Assembly: GCF_001613065.1 (NCBI RefSeq)
Contig: NZ_BDBQ01000029.1
Location: 140,112 to 204,111, forward strand
Reading direction: 5' to 3'
Source: Nocardia miyunensis NBRC 108239
Lineage (GTDB): Bacteria; Actinomycetota; Actinomycetes; Mycobacteriales; Mycobacteriaceae
Length of the DNA: 64,000 nucleotides
The position numbers and the translations under genes were made by a program. The notes beneath the pieces are model-generated. The model saw nothing but the letters and a program-made list of their open reading frames with translations, had not been told where the DNA came from and did not search any database. Each line of letters opens with the position of its first letter. The stretch's first letter is position 1. Below are positions 35,933 to 43,583 of the stretch, in pieces.

Positions 35933-36766
35933 ATGTCAATCCCGAACGTATTTGCCGCCCTCGTCGACGACGCCGCGATCTTTCCGCCGGGATCACTGCC
36001 GCTGCCCGAGGCCGTCACCGCCCATGCCGCACACCGGAATTCGCGTCTGCGCGCGCTGGTCGGCCCATTCGTACTCGGGACCGGTGATATCGCCGCAGCC
36101 GCGCGGCTGGCAACGGCCGAGTTGTTCTCCGAGCCCCTGCCGGTCAGCATCGTGGTCCCGACCCCGGACGCCGTCGCCGAAACGATCGAGACGGCCGGGG
36201 GTCATCGGGTGGCAGTGCAGGCACTGGAGGTCAAACTCGACCGGGCCCAGCCACTGACTCCGCAGGTCACCGCTATCGCGAACCACGATCGCCGAGGCAT
36301 CACCACCTACGTCGAAGTTCCGCGCCCGGGTCACCCGGAGTGGCCCGAGGTACTCGCCGCCGTCGCCGCCAACGGTCTGCGGTTGAAATTCCGCACCGGC
36401 GGAACGCAGGCGGACGCGTTCCCGGACGAGACCGAACTCGCGACCTGGATCGCCGACGCCGCACGCCGATCCACACCGTTCAAATGCACTGCGGGACTGC
36501 ACAATGCGCTCCGGCACACCGACGCGACAACAGGATTCGAGCACCATGGTTTCCTCAACGTCCTGTGCGCCGCGAAAGCCGCCCTCGAGAACGCCGGAAG
36601 CGACTCGCTCGCAATGTTTCTCGCCGAGCGGGACGCCACCGTCCTCGCCGCCGCACTCGGCGACACCACCCGGACGACGCCCAGAACACTGTTCGTCTCC
36701 TACGGCTCGTGCAGCATCGACGAGCCCTACGACGATCTGACCGCACTCGGACTACTGGACGACTGA
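35933..36766 (+). CDS. Unknown protein of the homogentisate locus
   Basis: A 277-aa soluble protein. It begins NVFAALVDDAAIFPPGSLPL, with LVGPFVLG, VSIVVPTPDAV, LRLKFRTGGTQADAFPDE, TPFKCTAGLHNALRH and LFVSYGSCSIDEPYDDL later. The alternating strands and helices, with KFRTGG and KCTAGLH near strand ends, are reminiscent of a TIM-barrel enzyme, but I know no assigned function. It is divergent from hmgA and followed by the IclR gene, which ties it to homogentisate catabolism. The ATG at 35933 is unambiguous. Confidence 0.78.
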   Translation: MSIPNVFAALVDDAAIFPPGSLPLPEAVTAHAAHRNSRLRALVGPFVLGTGDIAAAARLATAELFSEPLPVSIVVPTPDAVAETIETAGGHRVAVQALEVKLDRAQPLTPQVTAIANHDRRGITTYVEVPRPGHPEWPEVLAAVAANGLRLKFRTGGTQADAFPDETELATWIADAARRSTPFKCTAGLHNALRHTDATTGFEHHGFLNVLCAAKAALENAGSDSLAMFLAERDATVLAAALGDTTRTTPRTLFVSYGSCSIDEPYDDLTALGLLDD

Positions 36767-36849
36767 ACGTCCTCACCACGAGCGGACCACTCGGCAACCG
36801 AACGTCCCGGCAACGACCGAAGATCGCGTGCAGGAACGGAGAGAGAAGA

Positions 36850-37536
36850 ATGACACCCGTGACACGCGCTGAAGCGAACGATGGTGCACAGACGCTGGAA
36901 CGCGGCCTGGCGGTACTGGTCGAGCTGAGCCGTCATCCCGACGGCCTGACCACCGCGCAGGTCGTCACGGCGTGCGGACTGCACCGCTCCATCACCACGC
37001 GATTGCTGATCTCCTTGCAGCGCACCGGATTCGCCGTGCGAAACGATGCGGGGGCCTACCGGATCGGCCCGGCGGTATCGGATCTGCTCGGCCTGGCCGG
37101 TCCCCGACTTCGCGAGGTGGCCGAACCCGTGCTCGAACGTCTCGCGCGCACCGTCGACGCGACCGCGTCACTGGTAGAGGTGGTCGACGGATACGCGATC
37201 ACGACCCTGGTCGCCGAACCGCCGAGCGACGGCCCGCGGTTCTCCTACCGGCTCGGCAACCGCGATCCCCTCGATCGCGGCGCGGGCGGCGTCGCCGCCC
37301 TCGCGGCGGGCCCGCCCCAACCCGGTGAACCCGATCGGGTCGCGACGGCACGAGCGCAGGGATTCATCACCACCCACGGCGAACTCAACGCCGGAGCGCA
37401 CGCCATCGCCGCGCCGCTGCCCGGATGGGGTGGGCTCGCGGCGATCAACATCGTCACCAACCGCGAGGCCACCGTCGAGAACGCACGCCATCCGCTGCTG
37501 GACGCCGTCCGCCAAATCGGCACGTTCACCGGGTAA
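36850..37536 (+). CDS. IclR-family transcriptional regulator of the homogentisate locus
   Basis: A 228-aa regulator with an N-terminal winged helix-turn-helix (LTTAQVVTACGLHRSITTRLLISLQRTGFAV) and a C-terminal effector domain (VDGYAITTLVAEPP, NRDPLDRGAGGVAALAAGP, ITTHGELNAGAHAIAAPL). IclR proteins often act at divergent catabolic promoters; the AT-rich palindromic site before hmgA is the obvious target. The ATG at 36850 follows GGAGAGAG. A bidirectional terminator lies downstream. Confidence 0.88.
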   Translation: MTPVTRAEANDGAQTLERGLAVLVELSRHPDGLTTAQVVTACGLHRSITTRLLISLQRTGFAVRNDAGAYRIGPAVSDLLGLAGPRLREVAEPVLERLARTVDATASLVEVVDGYAITTLVAEPPSDGPRFSYRLGNRDPLDRGAGGVAALAAGPPQPGEPDRVATARAQGFITTHGELNAGAHAIAAPLPGWGGLAAINIVTNREATVENARHPLLDAVRQIGTFTG

Positions 37537-37611
37537 CACAGCAAGTCAACCCCGAGAGCTGCCGGACGTGATCCGCGAAAACGGCACGCTCACAAAGCAA
37601 TACGACGGCGC

Positions 37612-37644
37612 GGGACCGGACGCCCCTCATCGGCGTCCGGTCCC
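37612..37644. terminator. Bidirectional hairpin terminator between convergent genes
   Basis: A perfect 13-bp stem, GGGACCGGACGCC against GGCGTCCGGTCCC, with a 7-base loop. It sits between the stops of the IclR gene (37536, plus) and the transporter gene (37659, minus), so it can end both transcripts. Confidence 0.8.
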
Positions 37645-37658
37645 GGCCATCGGCGTAC

Positions 37659-38984
37659 TCAGTCGGTCGACAACTCGATTCCCTTGGTCTCGCGGACGAA
37701 CAGCGCCGCGATGAGCGTGAGCACCCCGCAGAAGACGAAGTAGCCCGCTGGGGCCAGGTTGTTGCGCGTGACATCGATCAGCCACGTCGCGATGAACGGC
37801 GCGGTACCGCCCAGCAGCATGTTCGTGATGTTGTTCCCCAAGGCCAGGCCGCTGTAGCGGACCGACGCCTTGAGCATCTCGACGTAGCTGACGTAGGACG
37901 CGGCGTTGACCACCGACACCGCGATGAACAGCACCGACTGCCCGAAAACCGCCTGCCACACACTGCCGCCCGCCATCAGCATGAACATCGGCACCCCGAG
38001 GACGACCCCAGCCACGCTGCCGCCGATCAGCACGGGCCGGCGACCGTAGCGGTCGGCCGCGGCCCCGGCGATGGGCAGCGTCGCGACACCCAGAACCAGC
38101 GCCAGCGAGGTGGACAGGAAGGCGACCGAGGACGACTGGTGGCCGCTCTTCTGCAGATACGTCGCGGCGTACACGGATGCGATGTAGTAACCGCCGGTGA
38201 TGAAGGCGCCCAGGAAGACGATCTTCAGCAGCGGCCCGCCGGAACTGCGCAGCAGCTCCATGATCGGCATCTTCTTGGTCTCGCCCTTCTTGGACAGCTC
38301 GTCGAACTGCGGTGTCTCCTCCATGCTGTTGCGGATCCAGATGCCCACGCCGCCGATGACCAGGCTGAGCAGGAACGGGATTCGCCACGCCCAGTGCAGG
38401 ATCTCGTCCTTGGTGAACAGCGAGGTCATCGCGAGCGCGATCAGCGATGCGACGAGCGATCCGAGGTAGGTCCCGGAGTTGACCATCGCGGTGTAGGTCG
38501 CGCGCCGGTGGGTCGGCGCGGATTCGGAGACGAAGGCGTTCGCTCCGCCGAGTTCGCCGCCCGCGGCGAAACCCTGTAGGCAGCGCGCCAGGACGAGGGC
38601 TGCGGTGGCCCAGATGCCCAGCGTCAGATAGGTGGGCATCAGTCCCATCACCACGGTGGCGGCCACCATCAGCAGGATGGTCCAGGACAGCGCGCGTTTG
38701 CGCCCGTAGCGGTCGCCGACGTGACCGAAGACGATGCCGCCCGGCACCCGCAGGAAGAAGGCCACCGCGAAAGTCGCGAAAGTGCCCAGCAGCGCCGCGG
38801 TGTCATCGCCCTTGGCGAAGAACAGCGCGGCGATAGTGGTCGCCATATAGCCGTAGATACCGAAGTCGTAGTACTCGACGATAGTGCCGACCACGGCCGC
38901 GCGAACAACCTTGGCGATCGACTTGCCTTGTCCGGCAGTGGATTCGGCGTCCGACGACGATGTGGGGGTGTCGATTCCGTGCAT
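37659..38984 (-). CDS. MFS transporter, metabolite:H+ symporter (MHS) family
   Basis: A 441-aa protein with twelve predicted membrane helices. The MHS signature is clear: VVGTIVEYYDFGIYGYMA in helix 1, GHVGDRYGRKRAL between helices 2 and 3, RCLQGFAAGGELGGA in helix 4 and AADRYGRRPVLIGG between helices 8 and 9. Members import organic acids with protons (shikimate, benzoate-type, citrate). As the last gene of the minus-strand operon it probably imports that pathway's substrate. The ATG at 38984 has AAGGA 8 bases upstream. Confidence 0.9.
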   Translation of the reverse strand: MHGIDTPTSSSDAESTAGQGKSIAKVVRAAVVGTIVEYYDFGIYGYMATTIAALFFAKGDDTAALLGTFATFAVAFFLRVPGGIVFGHVGDRYGRKRALSWTILLMVAATVVMGLMPTYLTLGIWATAALVLARCLQGFAAGGELGGANAFVSESAPTHRRATYTAMVNSGTYLGSLVASLIALAMTSLFTKDEILHWAWRIPFLLSLVIGGVGIWIRNSMEETPQFDELSKKGETKKMPIMELLRSSGGPLLKIVFLGAFITGGYYIASVYAATYLQKSGHQSSSVAFLSTSLALVLGVATLPIAGAAADRYGRRPVLIGGSVAGVVLGVPMFMLMAGGSVWQAVFGQSVLFIAVSVVNAASYVSYVEMLKASVRYSGLALGNNITNMLLGGTAPFIATWLIDVTRNNLAPAGYFVFCGVLTLIAALFVRETKGIELSTD

Positions 38985-39030
38985 GAGATATTCCTTGTTG
39001 CCATCGGGACCGGCCCGATGCGATTCCAGG

Positions 39031-40485
39031 TCAGACTCCGGCCGGTGCCCGGCCCGCGGAGGTCCCGCGCCGCGCGAGCCGCGCGGCGTTGCGACCGGCG
39101 ATCCGGCCCATGGTGAGCGCGTTGGCGACGGCGTTGCCGCCGCCGACGTAGCGTTGTCCGAGCACCCCGGCCCCGGCCTCCCCCGCCGCGAACAGGCCGG
39201 GCACCGGATTTCCATTTTGGTCCAGAACCATTGCGGCACTGTCGATTTCCATACCCGCGTGGGTGCACACGAGTTCGGCGGGCAGCATTCGCACCGTGTA
39301 GTAGGGCGGCTGCGCGATCGGATCGGGGTTGGTGGACGAGCCCTTGTTCGCCAGGGTGCGATGCCGGAGGAATTCCTCGTCGTCGCCGCCGGGGAGCTGG
39401 TCGTTCCAGCGCGTCACGGTTTGTGTCAATGCCTCGGCGGGCACGCCCATGCGGTCGGCGAGTTCGGTGAGCGTCGCCGCCCGCAATGTCCGACCGGCGT
39501 CCGCCTCCGCGGCGACGCGCTCGGGAATCCAGTCGGTGTATCCGGACGGCAGGCCCAGCCGCGCGGTCTCGTCGAATACCGCCCACACCTGGCCGGGCTG
39601 GGCGGCCATGATGCCGGTCGAGACCGCGTAGGAGGCGTCCTCGTCCATGAACCGGCGGCCCAGACCGTTGACGTAGACCCGGGACTTCGGCGGAAATCCC
39701 GAGGTCCAATGGTGATGACGCTGGAAGTAGGCGGTCGGCAGCAGCAGCCCCCAGCCCTGCCCGGTCACCGACGACTCGATGTCCTCGGCGAACCGGATGT
39801 GGTCGCCGCGGCTGCCGGGAGCCGCGACCACGAACAGCGACTCCCCGGCGGCCTGCGCGGCCGGAAAATACCGATCGACCAGCGACGCGTCCTGTGCGAA
39901 GCCGCCGCTGGCGACGACCACCGCACTCGCGCGCACGTCGACGTCATCGGCGACGACCCCGACGATCCGCCCATCTTCGCGGATCAGCGACTGCGCCCGG
40001 GTCGCCAGCACGGTCTCGATACCGTGCGCCCGGCGCGCTTTGTCCAGGACCTGAATCAGGCCGTACCCCTGATCCTTCGGCACGTGCCCGCGCCAGACGT
40101 CCTCCACACCGGCCTGGCTCAGGCCGGGCATGTGGGCATTGGAGGAGATCCGGGCCGGAATCTCGACGCCCAGGCCGATCAGCCATTCCAGGGTCGGCCC
40201 GGACTGCTCGCAGAAGGTGCGGATCAGACCCGGTTTGAGCATCCAGTGGTTGAGGTCCATGTAGTGCTGGAAGAACCGATCGGCGTCGTCCTCGATGCCG
40301 AGGGCACGCTGCACGCTGGTCGCGGCGGCGGTGAACAGGCCCGCCGACAGTTGCGTCGACCCGCCCAGTTCGGTCTCCGATTCCAGCAGCAGCACCGTCG
40401 CGCCCTGCTCGGCGGCGGTGACGGCGGCGGCCAGTCCGGCCCCGCCGCCGCCGATCACGATGACGTCCCAGGAGTCCTCGCTCAT
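39031..40485 (-). CDS. FAD-dependent dehydrogenase (flavocytochrome c / ketosteroid dehydrogenase-like)
   Basis: A 484-aa flavoprotein of the fumarate reductase/KstD superfamily: dinucleotide motif VIVIGGGGAGLAAAVTAAEQG, ESETELGGSTQLSAG near the flavin, ASGGFAQD, THAGMEIDSAAMV, and the C-terminal FAAGEAGAGVLGQRYVGGGNA. Such enzymes introduce double bonds next to a carbonyl, or reduce them. The start ATG at 40485 has AAGGAC 7 bases upstream. In its operon it would act with two SDRs, consistent with oxidation of a cyclic ketone, for example desaturation of a ring acid; that substrate class is inference. Confidence 0.87.
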   Translation of the reverse strand: MSEDSWDVIVIGGGGAGLAAAVTAAEQGATVLLLESETELGGSTQLSAGLFTAAATSVQRALGIEDDADRFFQHYMDLNHWMLKPGLIRTFCEQSGPTLEWLIGLGVEIPARISSNAHMPGLSQAGVEDVWRGHVPKDQGYGLIQVLDKARRAHGIETVLATRAQSLIREDGRIVGVVADDVDVRASAVVVASGGFAQDASLVDRYFPAAQAAGESLFVVAAPGSRGDHIRFAEDIESSVTGQGWGLLLPTAYFQRHHHWTSGFPPKSRVYVNGLGRRFMDEDASYAVSTGIMAAQPGQVWAVFDETARLGLPSGYTDWIPERVAAEADAGRTLRAATLTELADRMGVPAEALTQTVTRWNDQLPGGDDEEFLRHRTLANKGSSTNPDPIAQPPYYTVRMLPAELVCTHAGMEIDSAAMVLDQNGNPVPGLFAAGEAGAGVLGQRYVGGGNAVANALTMGRIAGRNAARLARRGTSAGRAPAGV

Positions 40486-40486
40486 A

Positions 40487-41275
40487 TCAGTGTCCTTCCG
40501 CATCCGCGAGCACGCGGTGATACAGGCCGTTGGAGATCAGCCCGCCGTCCACGGTGACCTCGGTACCGGTGATGTAGCCGGAGCGATCCGAGAGCAGGAA
40601 CAGCACCGCATCGGTGATCTCGTCCAGGCTCGCCTTGCGGCCCGCCGGAATGCTCCGCAGCGAGGCCGCGACGAATTCGTCCGCACCGCGCACCAGGTCA
40701 GTGCCTACCAGGCCCGGATGCACCGAGTTCACCCGGATCCCCCACTTCGCGAGGTTCCCGGCCGCCGATTTCGACAGACCCGTCAGTCCCCATTTGCTCG
40801 ACGAGTAGGCCGGTGAGAAATATCCGATCAGGCCCGCGATGGAGGAGATGTTGACGATCGCGCCGCCGCCGCTGTCTCGCATCAGCGGCGCGGCGGCCTT
40901 GATTCCGTAGAACGGGCCGAACAGGTTGATCCGCATGGTCTGCTCCCAGATCTCGTCCGGGGTGTCCATGAATTCCAGGCGGCGCGAGATACCGGCGTTG
41001 TTGATCAGACCGCCGAGAGATCCTGGGCCGGAACGGATCTCGTCGATCGTGCGAGACCAGGCCGCCGGATCGGCGACGTCGAGGTGGTGCGCCGACGCGG
41101 TGCCACCGGCACGCCGGATCTCGTCGATCACCTCGGAGGTGTCGATGATGTCGGCGACGCAGACGTGCACACCGCGCGCCGCGAGGGCCCGCGCGTGGTT
41201 GGCGCCCATACCCCGGGCCGCGCCGGTGATCAGGACGACGTCGGGATACGTTTCGGTGCTCGGCGACTCAGACAT
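40487..41275 (-). CDS. Short-chain dehydrogenase/reductase (SDR)
   Basis: A 262-aa classical SDR: cofactor motif TGAARGMGANHA, LINNAG, and the catalytic Ser-Tyr-Lys in VNISSIAGL and YSSSKWGL, with a HPGLVGTD C-terminal segment. An acidic residue after the second strand (VADIID) suggests NAD. The ATG at 41275 overlaps the end of the upstream SDR gene by 8 bp. It likely oxidises a secondary alcohol in the same pathway as the flavoprotein. Confidence 0.9.
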   Translation of the reverse strand: MSESPSTETYPDVVLITGAARGMGANHARALAARGVHVCVADIIDTSEVIDEIRRAGGTASAHHLDVADPAAWSRTIDEIRSGPGSLGGLINNAGISRRLEFMDTPDEIWEQTMRINLFGPFYGIKAAAPLMRDSGGGAIVNISSIAGLIGYFSPAYSSSKWGLTGLSKSAAGNLAKWGIRVNSVHPGLVGTDLVRGADEFVAASLRSIPAGRKASLDEITDAVLFLLSDRSGYITGTEVTVDGGLISNGLYHRVLADAEGH

Positions 41276-42095
41276 GCCGGGACCCGCCGTCCACGGCGAT
41301 GGAATGTCCCGTGACGTATCGGGCGCTGTCCGACAGCAGGAACAGCAGCGGGCCCAGGACCTCCTCGGGCGAGCCGAGCCGATGCAGCGGAACGACGTCG
41401 AGCGCGTGGGCGAGCGCGGCCGGGTCCTCCCGCACCCATCGGGTCATCTCGGTGTCGATGTAGCCGGGGGCGATCGAGTTGACTCGAATTCCCTTGTCCC
41501 CCAACTCCACCGCGAGCGATTCGGTCAGATGCGCGACGGCCGCCTTGGACGTGCAGTACGCGCCCCGGCCACGGCGCACCCGCACCGCCGACACCGAGGA
41601 CATGTTGACGATGGCGCCGCCGGGGCGCATATGCCGTGCGGCGGCCTGGGCGCCGAACAGCACGCCCTCCACGTTGACGTCCAGCACCGCGGAGATCTGC
41701 TCGGGCGAGATGTCCGCCGCCTCGGCGAACGGGAAGATGCCCGCGTTGTTGATCCAGAAATCCAGTCGACCGAACTCGGCGAGGGCGCGCTGTGCCAGCG
41801 CCTCGTGCTCATCGGCCGAGGTCACATCCACGCGAGCGGCGACAACGCGACCCGGTTTCGCCACATCCGAGCCCGCGAGTTCGGCATTGATCCGCGCGGC
41901 GGTGGCGGTCATCTGCTCGTCGTTGATGTCCGCGCCCAGCACGTCCACGCCGCGGGCGGCGAGTCCGGCCGCGAAGACCGCGCCCATACCGCGCGCCGCG
42001 CCGGTCACGACCGCCGCCTTGCCCACCATGTCGGGATGGACGACCTCGATGCGATCGTGCTCGACCCGGCCCGGGTTCGATGTTGCTGCCGTCAT
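41268..42095 (-). CDS. Short-chain dehydrogenase/reductase (SDR), second
   Basis: A 275-aa classical SDR: TGAARGMGAVFA, GADIND (NAD preference), WINNAGIFPF, VNMSSVSAV, catalytic YCTSKAAVAH and IAPGYIDTEMTR. It is only modestly similar to its neighbour, so it probably handles a different alcohol rather than being a recent duplicate. The ATG at 42095 has GAAGGAG upstream; longer frames exist but lack a ribosome-binding site. Confidence 0.9.
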   Translation of the reverse strand: MTAATSNPGRVEHDRIEVVHPDMVGKAAVVTGAARGMGAVFAAGLAARGVDVLGADINDEQMTATAARINAELAGSDVAKPGRVVAARVDVTSADEHEALAQRALAEFGRLDFWINNAGIFPFAEAADISPEQISAVLDVNVEGVLFGAQAAARHMRPGGAIVNMSSVSAVRVRRGRGAYCTSKAAVAHLTESLAVELGDKGIRVNSIAPGYIDTEMTRWVREDPAALAHALDVVPLHRLGSPEEVLGPLLFLLSDSARYVTGHSIAVDGGSRHV

Positions 42096-42136
42096 AGCTG
42101 ATTTCTCCTTCGAATGTTCGGGGGGCAGAGGGGTTT

Positions 42137-42571
42137 TCAACGCGGCGCGTCGTCGCGCTCGACCACGCGGCGGGTGATCGACCAGTCGTCGCCGTGGCGG
42201 GTGAGCCGGTCGTCGATCGTGGTGAAACGCACGAGTCGGGACTCGCCTCCGATGCGGGTGGCGAGCACTTGCAGATAGCCGCTGACCGCGAGGGTGTCCG
42301 CGTCGACGCGCTCGACGAGAAGGTTGCTCAGCACATGCCTCCGGCGCTCGTCGGCCGCGCGGGCCGCGCGATCGAATTCGGCCGCGAACTCGGTCAGCGC
42401 GGCGGTGCCGACAACCGGCTCCGGGTAGGTCGGCGAGTGGAATTCGCCGTCCGCGGTGAAGGTCTGGGCCCACTCCTGGGCAGCGCCGGAGTCGATTGCC
42501 CGGCTCTGCCGGGCATAGAGCTGGTGAATGGCCGCGACCGTGCCTGCGTCGACGACGGTAATTGGTGACAT
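42137..42571 (-). CDS. NTF2/SnoaL-like small protein (dioxygenase beta-subunit-like)
   Basis: A 144-aa protein with the cone-shaped NTF2-like fold signature: IHQLYARQSRAIDSGAAQEW, FTADGEFHSPTYPEPVVG, SGYLQVLATR and DDWSITRRVVERD. This is the layout of SnoaL-like isomerases and of small subunits of ring-hydroxylating dioxygenases. It is the first gene of the minus-strand operon. The reaction is unknown; it may be an isomerase/dehydratase for the pathway intermediate. ATG at 42571. Confidence 0.83.
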   Translation of the reverse strand: MSPITVVDAGTVAAIHQLYARQSRAIDSGAAQEWAQTFTADGEFHSPTYPEPVVGTAALTEFAAEFDRAARAADERRRHVLSNLLVERVDADTLAVSGYLQVLATRIGGESRLVRFTTIDDRLTRHGDDWSITRRVVERDDAPR

Positions 42572-42593
42572 GACTTTCCAGAAATTCGAAAGT

Positions 42594-42608
42594 GTGCGAT
42601 AATCGCAC
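42594..42608. promoter_or_regulatory. Perfect palindrome, candidate IclR operator
   Basis: GTGCGATAATCGCAC has 7-bp arms around one central base and contains the TGCG...CGCA form reported for several IclR-family sites. It lies in the 98-bp divergent region between the NTF2-like gene and the IclR gene. Confidence 0.6.
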
Positions 42609-42669
42609 GCAGCGTGTTATATGTGAACACTGTAGGTGCTTCAGGTCACAACGGTCAAGGAGTTCAGCT

Positions 42670-43401
42670 ATGCCTCAGTTACGGCTGCCCACAGAATCGG
42701 CGGTGACCAGCGGCGATGTCGGGTCGGATATGTCCAAGACGCTGCACAACGGATTGCAGATCCTCGAACTGCTCGCGCGCAGAACCGAGGGCGTCTCGGT
42801 CACCGAGATCGCGGACCAGGTCGGGGTGCATCGCACGGTCGCGCATCGGCTCGTGCGCACCCTCGAATATCACCACCTGTGCCGGCGCGACGATTTCAAG
42901 CGCGTCTTCCTCGGTCTGGGCCTGGTGCGGCTGGCCGAACCGGTGGAACAGGATCTGCGCACCCTGGCCAGGCCCGTGCTGGAGGAACTGGCCGACAGCG
43001 CGCAGGCCACCGCCCATCTGGTCGTGCGGGAAAGCGATACCGAGGTGCGGGCCCTCATCGTCGTCGAACCTCGCCACGCCCGGATCCACGTCGCCTTCCA
43101 GGCCGGGCAGATCGATCCGATCGACCGCGGTTCGGCGGGGCTGGCGATCCTGGCCGCGTTTCCCGCCGTCCCCGGCGAACGCGAGGAGATCACCCGGGCC
43201 CGCGAGCGCGGTTACGCGGTGACCCACGGAGAACTGGTCCCCTCCGTGGGCGGCGTCTCGGCCGCGGTTCCCGGCCGCGGTTCGGCGGCCGTCGCGAGCA
43301 TCGGCGTCTCCCCGCTCGACATCGGCCCCGAGGACGAAGAGACTTTCGGCGCCGCCGTCCGGGACGCCGCGCAGCGCCTGAGCTCCATCCTGCTGCGCTA
43401 G
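42670..43401 (+). CDS. IclR-family transcriptional regulator of the SDR/flavoprotein operon
   Basis: A 243-aa regulator: winged helix-turn-helix at about residues 25-80 (VSVTEIADQVGVHRTVAHRLVRTLEYHHL) and an IclR effector domain (HLVVRESDTEVRALIVVEP, DPIDRGSAGLAILAA, YAVTHGELVPSVGGVSAAVPG). The ATG at 42670 follows AAGGAG. It is divergent from the catabolic operon with a palindromic site between, so local autoregulated control is likely. Confidence 0.9.
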   Translation: MPQLRLPTESAVTSGDVGSDMSKTLHNGLQILELLARRTEGVSVTEIADQVGVHRTVAHRLVRTLEYHHLCRRDDFKRVFLGLGLVRLAEPVEQDLRTLARPVLEELADSAQATAHLVVRESDTEVRALIVVEPRHARIHVAFQAGQIDPIDRGSAGLAILAAFPAVPGEREEITRARERGYAVTHGELVPSVGGVSAAVPGRGSAAVASIGVSPLDIGPEDEETFGAAVRDAAQRLSSILLR

Positions 43402-43583
43402 GTCGGACAAGGCCCTTGAGCTGCCAAACGACCGCCATTACCACACGCAGCCCTATCAGCGCGAGAACCCCTGCCGTACAGTCTGTTTGGGGTCCTCGGA
43501 GAGTGGCCGCGGGGCCCCGGCACGATAAACTCGAACGACCGCCGCCCGCGCATACCCACTCGAGTTCCGGCAAGGGGATGATC

